Notes under the pieces: model-generated
What the model was told of the DNA's origin: nothing
Databases searched by the model: none
The model's input: the letters and a program-made list of their open reading frames with translations, nothing else
Assembly: GCA_032821775.1 (NCBI GenBank)
Contig: JAVLRN010000007.1
Location: forward strand, 930,001 to 994,000
Length of the DNA: 64,000 bases
Source: Sanguinoderma infundibulare
Taxonomy: Eukaryota; Basidiomycota; Agaricomycetes; Polyporales; Polyporaceae
Direction: 5' to 3'
Translations under genes and position numbers: made by a program
Shown: one piece after another, positions 52,969-64,000 of the stretch
Position numbering within the stretch: the first letter of the stretch is position 1
Layout of the letters: every line of letters begins with the position of its first letter

Positions 52969-55691
52969 TCAGATCATCGCCACCGAAGCCAGCATCGCGA
53001 GAACGAGAGTGAAGACGGGGGTAGCGCGTACGCTCGAAGCAGCATTGCGGCCACCACCAGCAGTAGTAGTTGTCGTGGCACTTTGGAGGAGGTCAGGGCA
53101 CTGCGGCGCGACGAGCTTGTCCCCATAGGTGCTCGCGACCCAGAGCACCGCCCCATTCGTCCACCCGAACCCGGCCTGGACGGTGTACTCCCCGCCACGA
53201 CCAGCCGAGTCGATGTCCGTCACCGAGAACTTCTCGAACATCTGCCAGAGAATGCCATTAGCCTCCATCCATCCACGCGCAGCCAAGACGAGAAAGGGGG
53301 TAGCGTGCCACTCACGTTCCCAGTGTTGTTCACGCTCTGCGTCACATTCAGCTCCTGGTCCGACAGCCGCGGCAACAACCCCGCGATCGACCCGCCCGTC
53401 GCGTGCCAGCTGCACAGCGCGCTCGCGATGTAGCGGTTCGCGAGCTCCCGCTGGAGCGCCGCCGCCCAGCCCTCACCGTCCGTCGTGTTGCCCCCGTTGA
53501 CGACGGTACCGTTAAGCCTGTTGAAATCCGCGGTAGACCCGGTCCTGGTCGCGTTCTTCCCACCAGGGAGCGCCTGGAGAGGCAGGGCATCCTCGGCAAC
53601 ACCGATCTGGTTCGCGGGGATCAAGCTGTACGTCGACTGGCCGCTCTGTGGTGTGGGGAGCGTGCCACCGGAGACATTCGAGGGGAGCGCGCGAAGGGCC
53701 TCGAGAGCGATGTACTGGTGTGGCGGCCACGCATTCGGCGCATCCCTGCGAAGGTCACCCCAGCCGTGTCAGCACAATAACACGATCACATGATACTCGG
53801 GCAAGACGCGTAGCGCAACAAAAAGACGTACCACTGGAGGCCGGTCTCGATGAACGTGACGGGGAAGGTACCGTTGAAGCGGTTGAGGACCATGTTGAGC
53901 GCTGCGAAGAACCCAAACGCGTTCTCGCTCGACGCGAGGACCTCGTCCGGCACGATCCCGTTCCACAGCGGGTAGAATGTGGCCGCGGAGAAGATCGCGC
54001 TCCGCGCGTTCGCCGTCAAGTTGAAGTCGTAGAACGCGAGCTTCTCCGCGTCCCAAAGGAGGTCGATGATGCCGGCGCGAAGCGTGCTGGCGGTGGCTAG
54101 GTGCGCGGACGCCGCGGAAGCATTGTTCTGGGCGGTGTAGAGGTCCGCGAGAAGGGTGTGCGCTTTGTAGAGGATGCTGTTGAGGCAGACAGGGATGGTG
54201 CCTCGGACGTTGAGCGAGCGCAGGATCGGATTTTGATTCGTCGCGGTCCCCGAGAGGGGCTCCTTGGCCCAGCGTGAGGAGTAATCCCAGCCGGTCTCGG
54301 CACCAGACGCCAGCTCGGCATAGAGGTTCGAACGCTCGTCCTCGGTGAGAGGAGTCGACAACGCCGGGTCGTTCGCGGTGTCGTAGTCTTTAGCCGCAGT
54401 TAGCAAGACGCTTACATTGGGACAGATTGGCGCATACCTGTGAGGTACGACTCTGGGCGTGGCGCGGTGTTGTTGACCGCGTAGCGGGCCATCGCGTACG
54501 TGGTGTTCGTGACAGGGCTCGTGACATTGACCGTGCGATGCGTCGCCCACCACGTAAGCTCCTTCTCGGCAAGCGGAATGCCGCGATCGAGTACGGAGGT
54601 GTCGTTCGTGGCTGCAACATAGTCTGAGAGCATCTGTCGAAACGTGGAGCTCAGTAATGCTGGCGCTGCGGAACAGGTACGCGCTCTTACGTGAATGAAC
54701 AAGGGAGGCTGGGAGCGGTTGAGATCTATGGTATGACGTGAGTATGGACGGGCTCCCTCTAGCCGCGTGTTTCTTACAGTAGATGCGGCCGCCGTTGGGA
54801 ATGAAGCCGAAATTCTGGAGCTCGTCCATGAAGTTCTCGAGCGTCTCCTTCACAATATCGAACAGTTCGGACTTAATGAGACCCTGGACAATCCAGTAGG
54901 AGTCCCAGTAGTCTGCGAAAGAAATATCAGCACTAGGCGATGTTCAGCATGAACGGATGCACCTACACTGCTCACGGAAGCGGCCACCAGGCACGACGAA
55001 GGTGTGGTTGAGCGGGATGAGGGTGCTCTCACAGGGTCCAGACTCGGTACCCTCCGGACAGAGCGCGCTCTGGTTCGTGTTCCGGACGAGCTGCGTCCAG
55101 AAGCCATGGACGGTCTGCGAGAACGCCTTCACAAGGGGGTCTGAAACATTGTTGAGGAACGCCGGGGTCACGTTAAAGTTCGTAAGCGCAACCGCCTCCA
55201 ATTCTAGACCTTCTCCAAGGAAGTTGTTGTCGACAAAGTTCACGATGTTGCCTTCTGTGCCAGTCGTGTTGCTAATCGCATCAAACGCGGCCAAGACTTG
55301 CTGAGAAGACTTGGAAGTCGGCTTGTCGACGAAGGTCTTGGGGTCGGCAAATAATGCCGCAACGTTGACCGTTTGCAGCAGCTGGGCGCGTTAGAGGCGT
55401 TAAGGCGGTGCAGCGTTTCTGATCAGGTTTCTGCATTTCTGCGCCACCGACGTCAAAGGGAAACGAACATACCTCTCCTGCACAGAAGATCTCGCTGGGG
55501 CACCACGCTTGCTTGGGAGGCAGAGCGATCTGGGAGGGGAGGGTGGAGGAAAGTGGTGCACTGGGACTTGCAACCGCGGTCGAGAACGTGATCGACGGTG
55601 CGGTCACCGTGCTGACCGACGACTGAGGGAGCGCATGGACGACGCCATGGAGGAGCCCAGCGGAGAGAGGGAACGTGCACCAGTGTACCAT
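52969..55691 (-). CDS. Trehalase, GH37, secreted and probably GPI-anchored
   Basis: The enzyme hydrolyses alpha,alpha-trehalose to two glucoses (EC 3.2.1.28). The protein starts with a hydrophobic signal (MVHWCTFPLSAGLLHGVVHA). It has the GH37 signatures PGGRFREQYYWDSYWIVQGL near one third, NGGRIYYLNRSQPP after an intron join, the catalytic-region GAETGWDYSSRWAKEP, and ETGLQWDAPNAWPPHQY. The end FEKFSVTDIDSAGRGGEYTV, VQAGFGWTNGAVLWVA is family-typical. A Ser/Thr/Gly-rich linker and a hydrophobic tail (TPVFTLVLAMLASVAMI) predict a GPI anchor. The many NxS/T sites fit a cell-surface enzyme. A TATATAG box lies some 70 bases before the start, near 55760. About eight introns were followed and no disruption was seen. 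Confidence 0.93.
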
Positions 55692-56511
55692 CGTATCCCC
55701 GGTGGGATGGGCGAGCGAGTCGAGTCGGTCGACGGGGTGCGCAGTGAGGGGTTGAGGCTATATATCCTTCAAGGAACCCGAGAGAATGATGGACGCGCCC
55801 CGGCTAAGTATTTCCACAACCCATCAACGCATGACGGTCTTGGGAACCTCTCGTAAGCTCTCCGTGTCGGAACCTTGCATACGGAGGGTCTGCTGACCAC
55901 TAAACAAAGGACCACTCACGTCGCAAATGGGCCACATCACTCTCCAGAGATTGACCATCGGGAACATCCTTTCCTATGTACGTTTTGCTCGCTCTATTGC
56001 GGATAGGCGATACGAGTCCGTTGCCTGTCTGTTGGGTTTGAACGCGAGGTATGTACATGATGATGACCTGGGCCCGTCTTGAACGCCGAGACTGATATGT
56101 GAATAGAGTTGACCTACTCGCACAAACTATGTTTCTTCGTAGTGCTTGAATAGGCTTGTTATTGGTCCTGCTCGAATGGGGTCACGTAAAGAAAATGCTT
56201 CTCCAGCTATATGCATCCTGGACCAAGGGAGCAAACGGGGCTACAGCGATTAGTGTAGGTGCCGGTCATGGAAGGTTATTCTCAATGCAATGGATTGAAT
56301 GCGAACTGGTGTCGAATTCGAATGAAAGCAGCGGTGGGCTTCTAAACTACATTAGGGCGGAGATATCAGCGAGGTCGCAAATGTTCAATCTCCGATAGAA
56401 TCACATCATTCCCAGCGAGCGCGGGAGGGCTGCAGGTTCATCCGACTCTGTGCTTGACTCCTACCACGACCTCCTGCTTTTCCCTCTTACCCCCAGCCTG
56501 CGACAGAGAAC
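55692..56511. other. Divergent promoter region, 0.8 kb
   Basis: Lies between trehalase (minus) and the RBM25-like gene (plus). Apart from the TATA-like box near 55760, no motif, repeat or extra gene is supported. Confidence 0.5.
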
Positions 56512-58887
56512 ATGCAGCAAAATCGGTTAGGACTTGGTCTTCGTCCTCCTATGCAGTCGTATGGCCAGGGTCCCTCAATCTCGGCTCTCGCAGCGCAACA
56601 ACAAATGCAGCACACCCCGGCCTTTGTTCCGCCGCAGCCAAAGCCCACGACACTCTTCATTGGGTCAATATCTGGTGGAATTACTGATTCGTTTTTGAAT
56701 GAGTTGCTCAAGGTGCGTTTCCTTGATAACAATGACCGAGTATCTTGGGCATTGAGGCGGCGATAGGCGTGCGGTCCAATCACATCCTTCAAGCGGCTCA
56801 TTACCCCTGCGAATAAGCCCCAGGGCTTCGGGTTCGCAGAATTCCAAGATCCTGATGGCGCACTTCGAGCAATGACCCTCTTGAACAACGTGGAGCTGCC
56901 GGCGTTGGAGGATGGCTGTGTAAACAAAAAGCTATTGGTGCGTCGCCTCCTTGATATTACTTAGAGAATCCCGCTTATCTCCTTCGTCTCAGGTGAAAGC
57001 AGACGAGCGCACAAAGACGTTCCTCGATGCGTATGCAAACCAGAAAATGCGGACGGACGTACGTGGTCCTATCCTCTCTCGTAGACGGTTACCCCCTGGT
57101 GACGGCATGTCTGGCCGTCTTCTTGTCAAGGTGTATAGCTCACTGAACAGTGCACGCAAAGTCCCGTCTTTGCGGCCCTGAACAGGGTGATATACACCTT
57201 CAGGAATGGACGTTGAGGGGGACATGTCGCCACGCACCGGTCTTTACTTGTAGAACCTGTCTAAACGCACTAACCCCATCAGGCGGACGACGACGCCGAG
57301 CGCCGAGCAAAGGCAAAAGTCGACGGGCTCCTGGGAGATATCCACCAGAAGTCGGCCGAGGCGGCCAGCAGCGGGCTCTTGGACAGGGAGAAGTACGTTA
57401 TCCCCCCGCATCTGCACGATCTCCAGGAAGCCGACCTACCCGAGACCCAACGCGGTCTGGTCATGACTGAGATCGCGCAGTTCCGCGAGCGGGCGGCGAA
57501 GCGTGAACGGGAGAAGATGCGCGATGTGCGCGAACAAATGCCGAACGTCCTTGCCGCGCCCTCCGGTCCGAAGGTGCGCGAGTGGGGCAAGCCTCAAGCG
57601 CAGAGCCAACCACCTGAGTCGCCTGGAGGGTCGAAAGGTTTCGGCAAAGGCGCTCAGGGCTTCAGCAAGCCCGTCAGCTTCGTCAAGACCGAGGAGGGTA
57701 GCCGAACGCCAGGGTCGGACAGGCAGTCGTCCGTGCGACCAGGGAAGACCGACGAGGAGTTGGAGCAAGAGAGGAAGGAGGCACGGAAACGAGACGAGGA
57801 TAACTCATACAAAGATGTAAGTGACGCTTGTTTGAGGTGACTGTGCGTATTTTGACAGCTCACCCTCTATGTCAGCGAGAGCGTCGTTATGAACCTCGTG
57901 AGCGCGCAAGAATCCAGGCCCTTGAGCGAGCCATCGCTCGGGAACGCGCCATGAAGGAGGCCGAGGAGCGAGATCGGATCGAAATGCGCGCCAGGCTCGA
58001 TGTTTGGGACGACGACGAAAGCGACGAGCCATTCTACACCGATCGCGTTCGATGGCGCAGCCTGCGTGCGCGTCGGCTCGCGGCCGAGCAGGCGGCGGAT
58101 GAGGAGTCCCGGTTGTACGAGGAGCGGGAAGCGGACAACCTCCGACGTGAGTCGGAGGCGTTCCTTGCGCGGCAAATGGATGAGATGCAGGCGCTGCAGG
58201 AGGAGCAAAGGAAGGCCGGCATGCTTCTGGACGACGGTGCGCCTGTCAAGCTCAGCGTATCGCTTGCGCAGACGGGACAAAAGGAGGGTGCTCCCAAGGA
58301 GAAGGCGGCGGTGTTTGGGCAGGAGGAGGAAGAGGAGGAAGCAATCCGGAAGCGAAAGGTCCCCATGCCGAAACTCGATCTCGCAGAGGGCGGCGAGAAG
58401 GCGAAGGAGAGGCTGGAGAAGATACGAGGAGAGGTGCCGCGTGATAGGGAGACGTTGTTCAAGAGCAAGGTCCGATGGGACGGGGTTTCAGATGTGAGTC
58501 CTCTGCACGGTATGTGCGTTCCGGTCGCTCACCTGCCCAACAGAACATGATCGACCGCAAACTCGAGCCTCTCATCAAGCGCCAGATGACCAAGTACCTT
58601 GGCGAGCTCGAGGACGACGACCTCGTCATGTTCGTCCTGGAACACCTCAAAGATCACAAGGGACCTCACAAGCTTATTGAAGGTCTCGAACCGGTGCGTG
58701 TCTCATCGCATTAACGCTGCCCAACTAACGTCTCCAAGTGCTCGAATCCGTTGCTAACTTCTTTATTCGCACCTAGGTCCTTGAAGAGGAGGCTGTGGAA
58801 TTCGTCATCAGCGTCTGGCGCCAGATCATCTTCGAGAGCATGGCGTACGGAGAAGGCCTACACACGGAGAAGATGATGCTCGACTGA
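56512..58887 (+). CDS. RBM25-like pre-mRNA splicing factor (RRM + RE-rich + PWI)
   Basis: This is a nuclear RNA-binding splicing factor related to human RBM25 and yeast Snu71. The N-terminus is Gln/Pro-rich; an RRM follows with RNP2 TLFIGSIS and RNP1 GFGFAEF, split by introns. The middle part is long, charged and helical (ERERxxRE, REREKMRDVREQMP; ARIQALERAIARERAMKEAE), with DVWDDDESDEPFYTDR typical of the family. The C-terminal PWI domain is encoded by the last exons (MIDRKLEPLIKRQMTKYLGE, DDDLVMFVLEHL, VFDE-like VLEEEAVEFVISVWRQIIFE). It ends at KMMLD. Roughly seven introns; all are short and in phase. PWI domains bind nucleic acid and U1/U5 snRNP partners. Confidence 0.9.
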
Positions 58888-60107
58888 AGATGAAGCTAGT
58901 TCGCTATCGATGTCTTCTTGGACTCAGCCTCGGACTCGGAGCTCGGGATAGACAACGAAGGAGGTGTTGCCTCTCATGCTCGAGGCAGGTACGTTTGCGT
59001 AGTATCGACATGCTTTCCACTAAGATGTATTACACAAGTTCATTCCATGGCCATATGTCTACTTGTACTGCTTTCGAGCTCTCGAACCGTATGTGGCGGA
59101 GGAGCGCTGTCGATCCGAAGATAGCCGGAACGCTGGTGGATGGGGTAGGCGCGTTGCGTTGTGAGTCGCATGTTCATCGAGCGTTTTATCCCCCAAGATG
59201 ATGTTACCGCCCCTGTGTGGCAAGGAAGCGTCTTATAGGGATTCTGTCGCCTTCCATTCTTCTCCGTCGTGGACATTGGGGGAAGGGCAGCAACCATTGT
59301 TGATAGCGTGATTTCCGCTGAGTACCATCATTTTCTATCCCATGGACGATTGACACGTCGTGGTAACCTGTGGGTAGGGAGGCGTGGAGCGTGACGATTC
59401 AAGGTTGCAGTTGCATGAAATATGTGCTTTACGTACAGATATATGGGTGAGTGATTGATATTAGCCATCCTTGTTCGCATCTTCGGGTGGTGCGTACGCC
59501 CACTACGGGTGTACCCTGTCTTCCCGTACCATGTCGTATCAAACTTTCGTAATGCCCTGTGCTACATTATACGTTCTGGTTACGAACCCTGTCACTATAG
59601 TCCTGTTCTGGCGTCTGTTGACATATGTATCCCAACGAAGTTGGATTTCCTAGACGCCGAAGGCGGATCCAGGATCCGCATACGTGCCACAACGCGCACA
59701 GCACCTCGTCCTTAACGGCGACGAGCTTCCGTTACATGATTCTGAAATGCAGGAAGTGCGGTACAGTTTTAAAAGTTTTTTGGTTGGTGGATAATATTAG
59801 TAAGAATTGTCGACTCGGATGCAGTCCGGGGGAAATCCGATGATTTTGAGGCCTCAAACGACTTCACATGGATTAGAATCAATGTCGGGAGGCTCTTGAT
59901 TACCGCCCACACAGGTCGCGTACAACGTGAACGCGCGAACGTCCGGCGGCGTAGCGCTGCCTCGGGGCCACGTCAAGATCACAGTTCACAGCCTCCGGCC
60001 TTCGCCAAAGATCCGGTTTAAAAGGCCAGCTCAAGCAATATTGCATCTTATCCATCACTTGCAGGTCCACTCGTACGATATTCAAGGTGGTGCTTTTGAG
60101 TTCACAC
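58888..60107. other. Intergenic 1.2 kb
   Basis: Only short overlapping frames without family similarity. A TATA-like TTTAAAAGG at about 60017-60025 lies 90 bases before the next gene. No repeat was recognised. Confidence 0.5.
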
Positions 60108-61744
60108 ATGGACATGATATCCATCGCTGTGGTCGCCTTGCTCGCCGCGACGACCGTCGCTGCGGCGTTGCCAAAGGCCATCCCCTTGCGCCTCGATCAC
60201 GTGCGTCCCCTCCCCAAGTTCCCTCTGAGCAACCCGTCGCTAATTTGGTGGTTAGGGCTTCTGGTTCACCGAGTTCTCGGTGGGCCAGCAGAACTTTAAC
60301 GTGCGCACGCATAGAGTCATCTAAACCCGCAAAGCCCTCACCTCCGATATACAGTTGTCCGTCGACACTGGGAGCTTCGCCGTGCTCATCTCCAAGGGCC
60401 TCTACCGACCCACGCCCGCCTCGAACTCGACTAACCAGGGCGAGTTCATCCAGTTCAACGGCGCCAGCGAGGACGGCACAGCGGGCGCATCCGTGAGCCG
60501 CCGATTTTTCCATCTTCCCGTCGTCAATCGCGATTGAACTGATGGTGCGGCTTGCAGGAGGTGTTCACCTTTGTTCGCGACGACGTCACGTTCGACGGTG
60601 TCGGCCTCAAGGGTTTCCTCGTCGGGAACATCACCGATGGCGACCCGCTCCCCGGCGATGGGTAAGTTCGCTGCCTTGGCACACTCCTTTCATCCTGCAA
60701 ACGAGAAGCATCTGATGGACTGTATACCTTGCCTGATTGTCGTCGGATAGTATCATTGGCTTCAGCCCGCCAGCATCTGAAATAACGGACCCTAACGACC
60801 CCACGTTCCTCGCGGGCCAGTCGCTTGCTCAGGCGATCTGCGACCAGGAGCAGAGTGCGTATTGTCGTAATGGTTGTGCGCTCTTGCACTGACGGAGCGG
60901 GTCCGCGGTACAGTTTCGCCGTGCGAGTTTGGTCTCGCGCTCAGGACCAACGGAACCGGCACCCTTTCCTTCGGGCCTGTCGGTAAGCATGTCGCCGTAC
61001 TGGTGGCGAACACTGGGCTTAAGAACGACTGGTAGATTCGTCGCAGATCAAAGGAAACCTCACCACGCTCCACACCCTTTCGGTGAGTGCCGCTTAATGA
61101 AGGCTTATGAATGTCGGCATTATGACGACTGAGACGGCGCACTTTGTAGAACGACGCGTGGTGGGTGGTGAACAAGACCGAGGCGGACTCACCGTTCCTT
61201 GTCCTCAACGGCCAGCCTCTCACTCACATCCAGCCGATCTGTACGTTATCTGACCTTTCCTTCTCTGTAGAGGGTGTCATGCTAAAAGAAATACGTCCGA
61301 CAGTCGACAGTGGCACGCCGAACATCATCGGCCCCCTCGCGACGGTGCGCGCAACGCTGCAGGCTGCGCAATACGACCTCCAAGAGGAGACCGTCGACGG
61401 CATCACCACTGTCCTCGTGCGTCCGTTCCTTCTTCCCTCTTCCCCCTCGTCCTCACACTCACCCCCCCTACCATACTCATCACATGCAGGGCACGTACGA
61501 CTGCTCGCGCGCCCCCGCGCGCTTCGGGTTCAGCTTCCCTCCGAGCACGGACGTGCACTACATCGACCTCGGCGCGAACGTGCTCAACCGGACCGCGGAC
61601 GCGCGGACGTGCACCGCGAACGTGCTGGGGACGTCGACGCTCGACGGCGGACCGACGTGGCAGATCGGCCAGACGTGGTTCCAGGGACGGTGGGTGCAGC
61701 ACGACTTGGACGCGAGCACGGTCGCGTTTGCGGACTTGGCGTAA
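60108..61744 (+). CDS. Secreted pepsin-like aspartic protease (A1 family)
   Basis: The product is an extracellular acid protease. It starts MDMISIAVVALLAATTVAAA (signal peptide). A short exon of 45 nt encodes GFWFTEFSVGQQNFN, followed after an intron by LSVDTGSFAVLI, the first catalytic Asp. The second active-site motif FDSGTPNIIGP is created across an intron, with the codon for Phe split. Other landmarks are GIIGFSPP, the SPCEFGLALR segment and a C-terminal FQGRWVQHDLDASTVAFADL. The region between the signal and the first DTGS is only about 30 residues, so the propeptide is very short for the family; a missed exon is possible. About nine short introns. Tyr75-like flap residues could not be placed with certainty. 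Confidence 0.85.
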
Positions 61745-62521
61745 GCATGGAGGATGGATTGTACTGTATTTCAGGCTCTGATTATTGACGATAACCAGCT
61801 ATCTGCCATCCATCTTACTTTTATAACGTTTTGTGTGGGGTTAGGGTCAGAGTTTCTTGCTTTTCATTTTCAAGCTGTAGTGCAGTCCGGTAAGTGAGGT
61901 AAGTAAAGCGTTCTTGAGGCGTTTCTTACAGCTGTGCTTGGTTGCCGCCACTCTTTGCAGACTTGTTGCAGACACTACTCCAAGCAACCACGTGTTGATA
62001 TAACGTTGGGGCAGCTCTCCGACTTCGCAAGTTTGTTTGTTACCCTCGAGTATTAACATTCACTGCAGAGCTATCATGCGTGGTGGGTAGCCATTGTGAC
62101 TGGCGAGGCTCGGTTTGACGAGAGGAGCCGTAGGAGTGCTGCCGAACTGCAAGGATGAGGGCATCGAAGACGGTGTGAGGAACGGTCAACCGTTGTCAGG
62201 AGGGAGAATTGTGACGATGAGGGTGGCGAGGAGAGTGGTGAGGAGGGGAGAGTTGTTGACTTGGAAAGAGGCGGGAAATGATGACCACCACCACAGTTTC
62301 GGCACCGAAATACACTCTCGTCAGGAGATATGAATGGGATAGTACACACACACGACCTTACCAACGTAGTTGATTAGTTGCCAGACAACACAATGACGCC
62401 GTGCGGCCACTACGCGGTGCTTCACTCATGTAACAGTGCTCGAAGACAAGGCATTCCTGAAGGGCTGTCAAATCACAATGGAAAGCACTCATGACGCGGA
62501 AGGAATATAAGCACAATGTCT
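61745..62521. other. Convergent intergenic region
   Basis: Between the protease and BRF1 3' ends. Short tracts such as CCGTCACAATTCTCC-like purine/pyrimidine strings occur, but no supported gene, RNA or repeat. Confidence 0.5.
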
Positions 62522-64000
62522 TTAAACTTCTTGCTCGTACGCGTCCCACTCCCCATACGTGTCGTCCTTCTCCTCCACATCCTCCTCCTCGCCCTCCGCG
62601 TCCTCCTCCTCGCCCTCGTGCACACCCGCGAGGATCTTTCCAGACGCCGGCATCATCATCGCGCTCGCACCTGGCACAAGACTCGCAGAACGGGACTTCT
62701 GCTGGGGCAACTGCCCGACACCCCCGTCGCCCTCCTCGACGATGAGCATGCCCTCGCCGTCGCTCTTGTCATCCATGGTGTAGAGACCGTGGTCATCATC
62801 CTTGTCATCCTCGCCGCTGGGGAGCTGGTACGACGGCCCCTCGTCCGTGAAGAGCTCCTTGAGCGCGTTGTAGTTGATTCGCTTGCTGTACTTCGGGTTT
62901 TTCTTGATGAGATTGCGCACGGATTCCGCGGCAGTGCTCCCATGCGGTGTCGACGCATCACGAGGCTTGTTGTTCGTTTTCCGACGTTGCTGTCACGAAC
63001 AAATTATCAGTTCAAGGGCGACAAGCAGGAGGCAGACGAGATCCGAAGACTACGCGCCACTACAAATCAACATGTACAAACAAGGACATGCGGCGGCGGA
63101 AAAGTCTCCAAATTTCTGCCAGTCAGAGATACGAACCTTGCGCGTCTTCTTTTCCTTTTCCTGTCCCTCCTGCTGTTCCGCTTTCGCTGTTTGTTACCGT
63201 TCAGCGACCGCGCACATGGCGTCCAAGCGCGAAATTACACGTCAGTATCTAGTGACGACGACGCTCACCTGCGATGGCCTCCAAATACTCCTTGTTCATC
63301 TCGACCCAGATGCGCTCCTTGATGATCACCTCCTCCTCAGTGAGAATGAAGCAGTCGAGCTCGTCTTCGTCGAGCCCGAGGAGCTCGTCGTCGCCCGTGT
63401 AATGCGCCAGCCGTCGCTGCTCCGCCTCGTCCAACGCCGAGTTGAGAAGCGTGCTCTGAGCGTTCTGTAGGAAGTCGGTAACCTCCTGCGTTACGGCCGC
63501 GTCCACCGTTTCCTCGATGGGAGACGTTTCGCGGGCGGGCATCGAGAGAGCTTTGTCCGGAGGGAGGTCTCCGTTCGGGCGTGGTTGCGGCCGAGGGGGA
63601 GGTAGCGAATGAGATTGCGACTGTTCTGGCGGATTGACTAGTGTGCGGTCGGATCCGAGTAGTGAAAGGTCAATTGGCGGCTGTCCCACTGGTTGTGGAG
63701 GCGATATTGCAAACCGAACCTCTTCACCGTCTTCTGGAAGGAACAGCGGGAGAACCTGGGTCGTACCAGCGAGGATACCCTCGTTGAGCAGCGCAGGGTC
63801 AAGCGCAGGACGGAAGAGGGGTGGCTGAGCGGAAGGACCCGCATCGTCAAACTGCGCATACTGTGCAGCATCCGCCATGTCCTCCTCCTCGTCGCTCTCG
63901 CCCCGCTTCCGTTTCTTCCGCTTGCCTTTACCCTTGCCCTTGCCCTTTCCCTTTCCCTTCACCTTCTCCTCGGGGTCCACCCCGCCGTTCTCAGCAATCA
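62522..64000 (-). CDS. BRF1: BRF1, TFIIIB subunit, C-terminal part (runs off right edge)
   Basis: This subunit links TBP and Bdp1 at RNA polymerase III promoters. Only the C-terminal half is in the window; the zinc ribbon and cyclin repeats would be to the right. Visible are a Lys/Gly run (KGKGKGKGKGK), an acidic segment, the BRF1-domain homology LDEDELDCFILTEEEVIIKE followed by RIWVEMNKEYLEA, and after two introns PRDASTPHGSTAAESVRNLI and NPKYSKRINYNALKELF, typical of the TBP/Bdp1-binding block. The tail is very acidic and ends YEQEV. The first ATG-like codon near 63980 is a GTG inside the frame, so it is not a start. The three exons seen are in phase. Confidence 0.85.

Noticed and set aside
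52356..53012. A 218-codon plus-strand frame between CMD copy 3 and trehalase
   Set aside because: No domain, uneven composition, and its end overlaps trehalase exons on the other strand.
60188..60360. Missing N-terminal part of the aspartic protease
   Set aside because: A 45-nt in-phase exon (GFWFTEFSVGQQNFN) flanked by TTAG and GTGCGC fills the gap, so the gene is not broken there.

Overview
The window is eukaryotic nuclear DNA from a filamentous fungus, most likely an agaricomycete basidiomycete. The evidence is GC-rich genes broken by many 50-80 nt introns with GTRNGY donors and CTAAC-like branch points, a fused P450/reductase of the CYP505 family, a tetraspanin with a long disordered N-terminus, and a Ty3/gypsy element of the kind common in such genomes. 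I cannot assign a genus. Most genes are multi-exon; the spans given run from start to stop codon, and introns were deduced by eye.

Layout. 1-26.6 kb: a CYP505 copy running off the left edge (minus), an imperfect inverted repeat, ALG11, a single-pass membrane protein, a tetraspanin, a thioredoxin reductase with an apparent mitochondrial presequence, a lactate 2-monooxygenase-like flavoprotein, a 2.4-kb gene-poor stretch, a small membrane protein, a carboxymuconolactone-decarboxylase-like (CMD) gene, a tRNA-derived SINE-like repeat, a secreted carboxylesterase and a complete CYP505. 27.5-39.2 kb: an apparently young 11.66-kb Ty3/gypsy retrotransposon with 990-bp LTRs, gag, protease, pol, a second internal polypurine tract and a spliced antisense gene encoding a Zn2Cys6-like protein. 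39.7-43.6 kb: a decayed GATA-factor gene and a 2.23-kb near-perfect palindromic foldback element with hAT-like 8-bp target duplications. 43.8-52.3 kb: a second carboxylesterase in a duplicated segment, a fragment of a third, and two more CMD copies. One of these CMD copies is joined to the N-terminal half of the histone chaperone SPT16. 53-64 kb: a GPI-anchored GH37 trehalase, an RBM25-like splicing factor, a secreted aspartic protease and the C-terminal part of BRF1, which runs off the right edge.

How it works together. The housekeeping genes (ALG11, TRR1, RBM25, BRF1) are unrelated in function. The accessory middle is built from repeatedly copied genes: CYP505 twice, carboxylesterase two and a half times, CMD three times. 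A lactate-monooxygenase-like enzyme lies nearby. Together they could oxidise and process fatty-acid- or lactone-type compounds, but that is inference. Transposable elements sit between the duplicated blocks. The points I think most deserve a second look are the antisense Zn2Cys6 gene and the duplicated polypurine tract in the retrotransposon, the SPT16-CMD chimera with an intron apparently made from former coding sequence, and the giant hAT-like palindrome.
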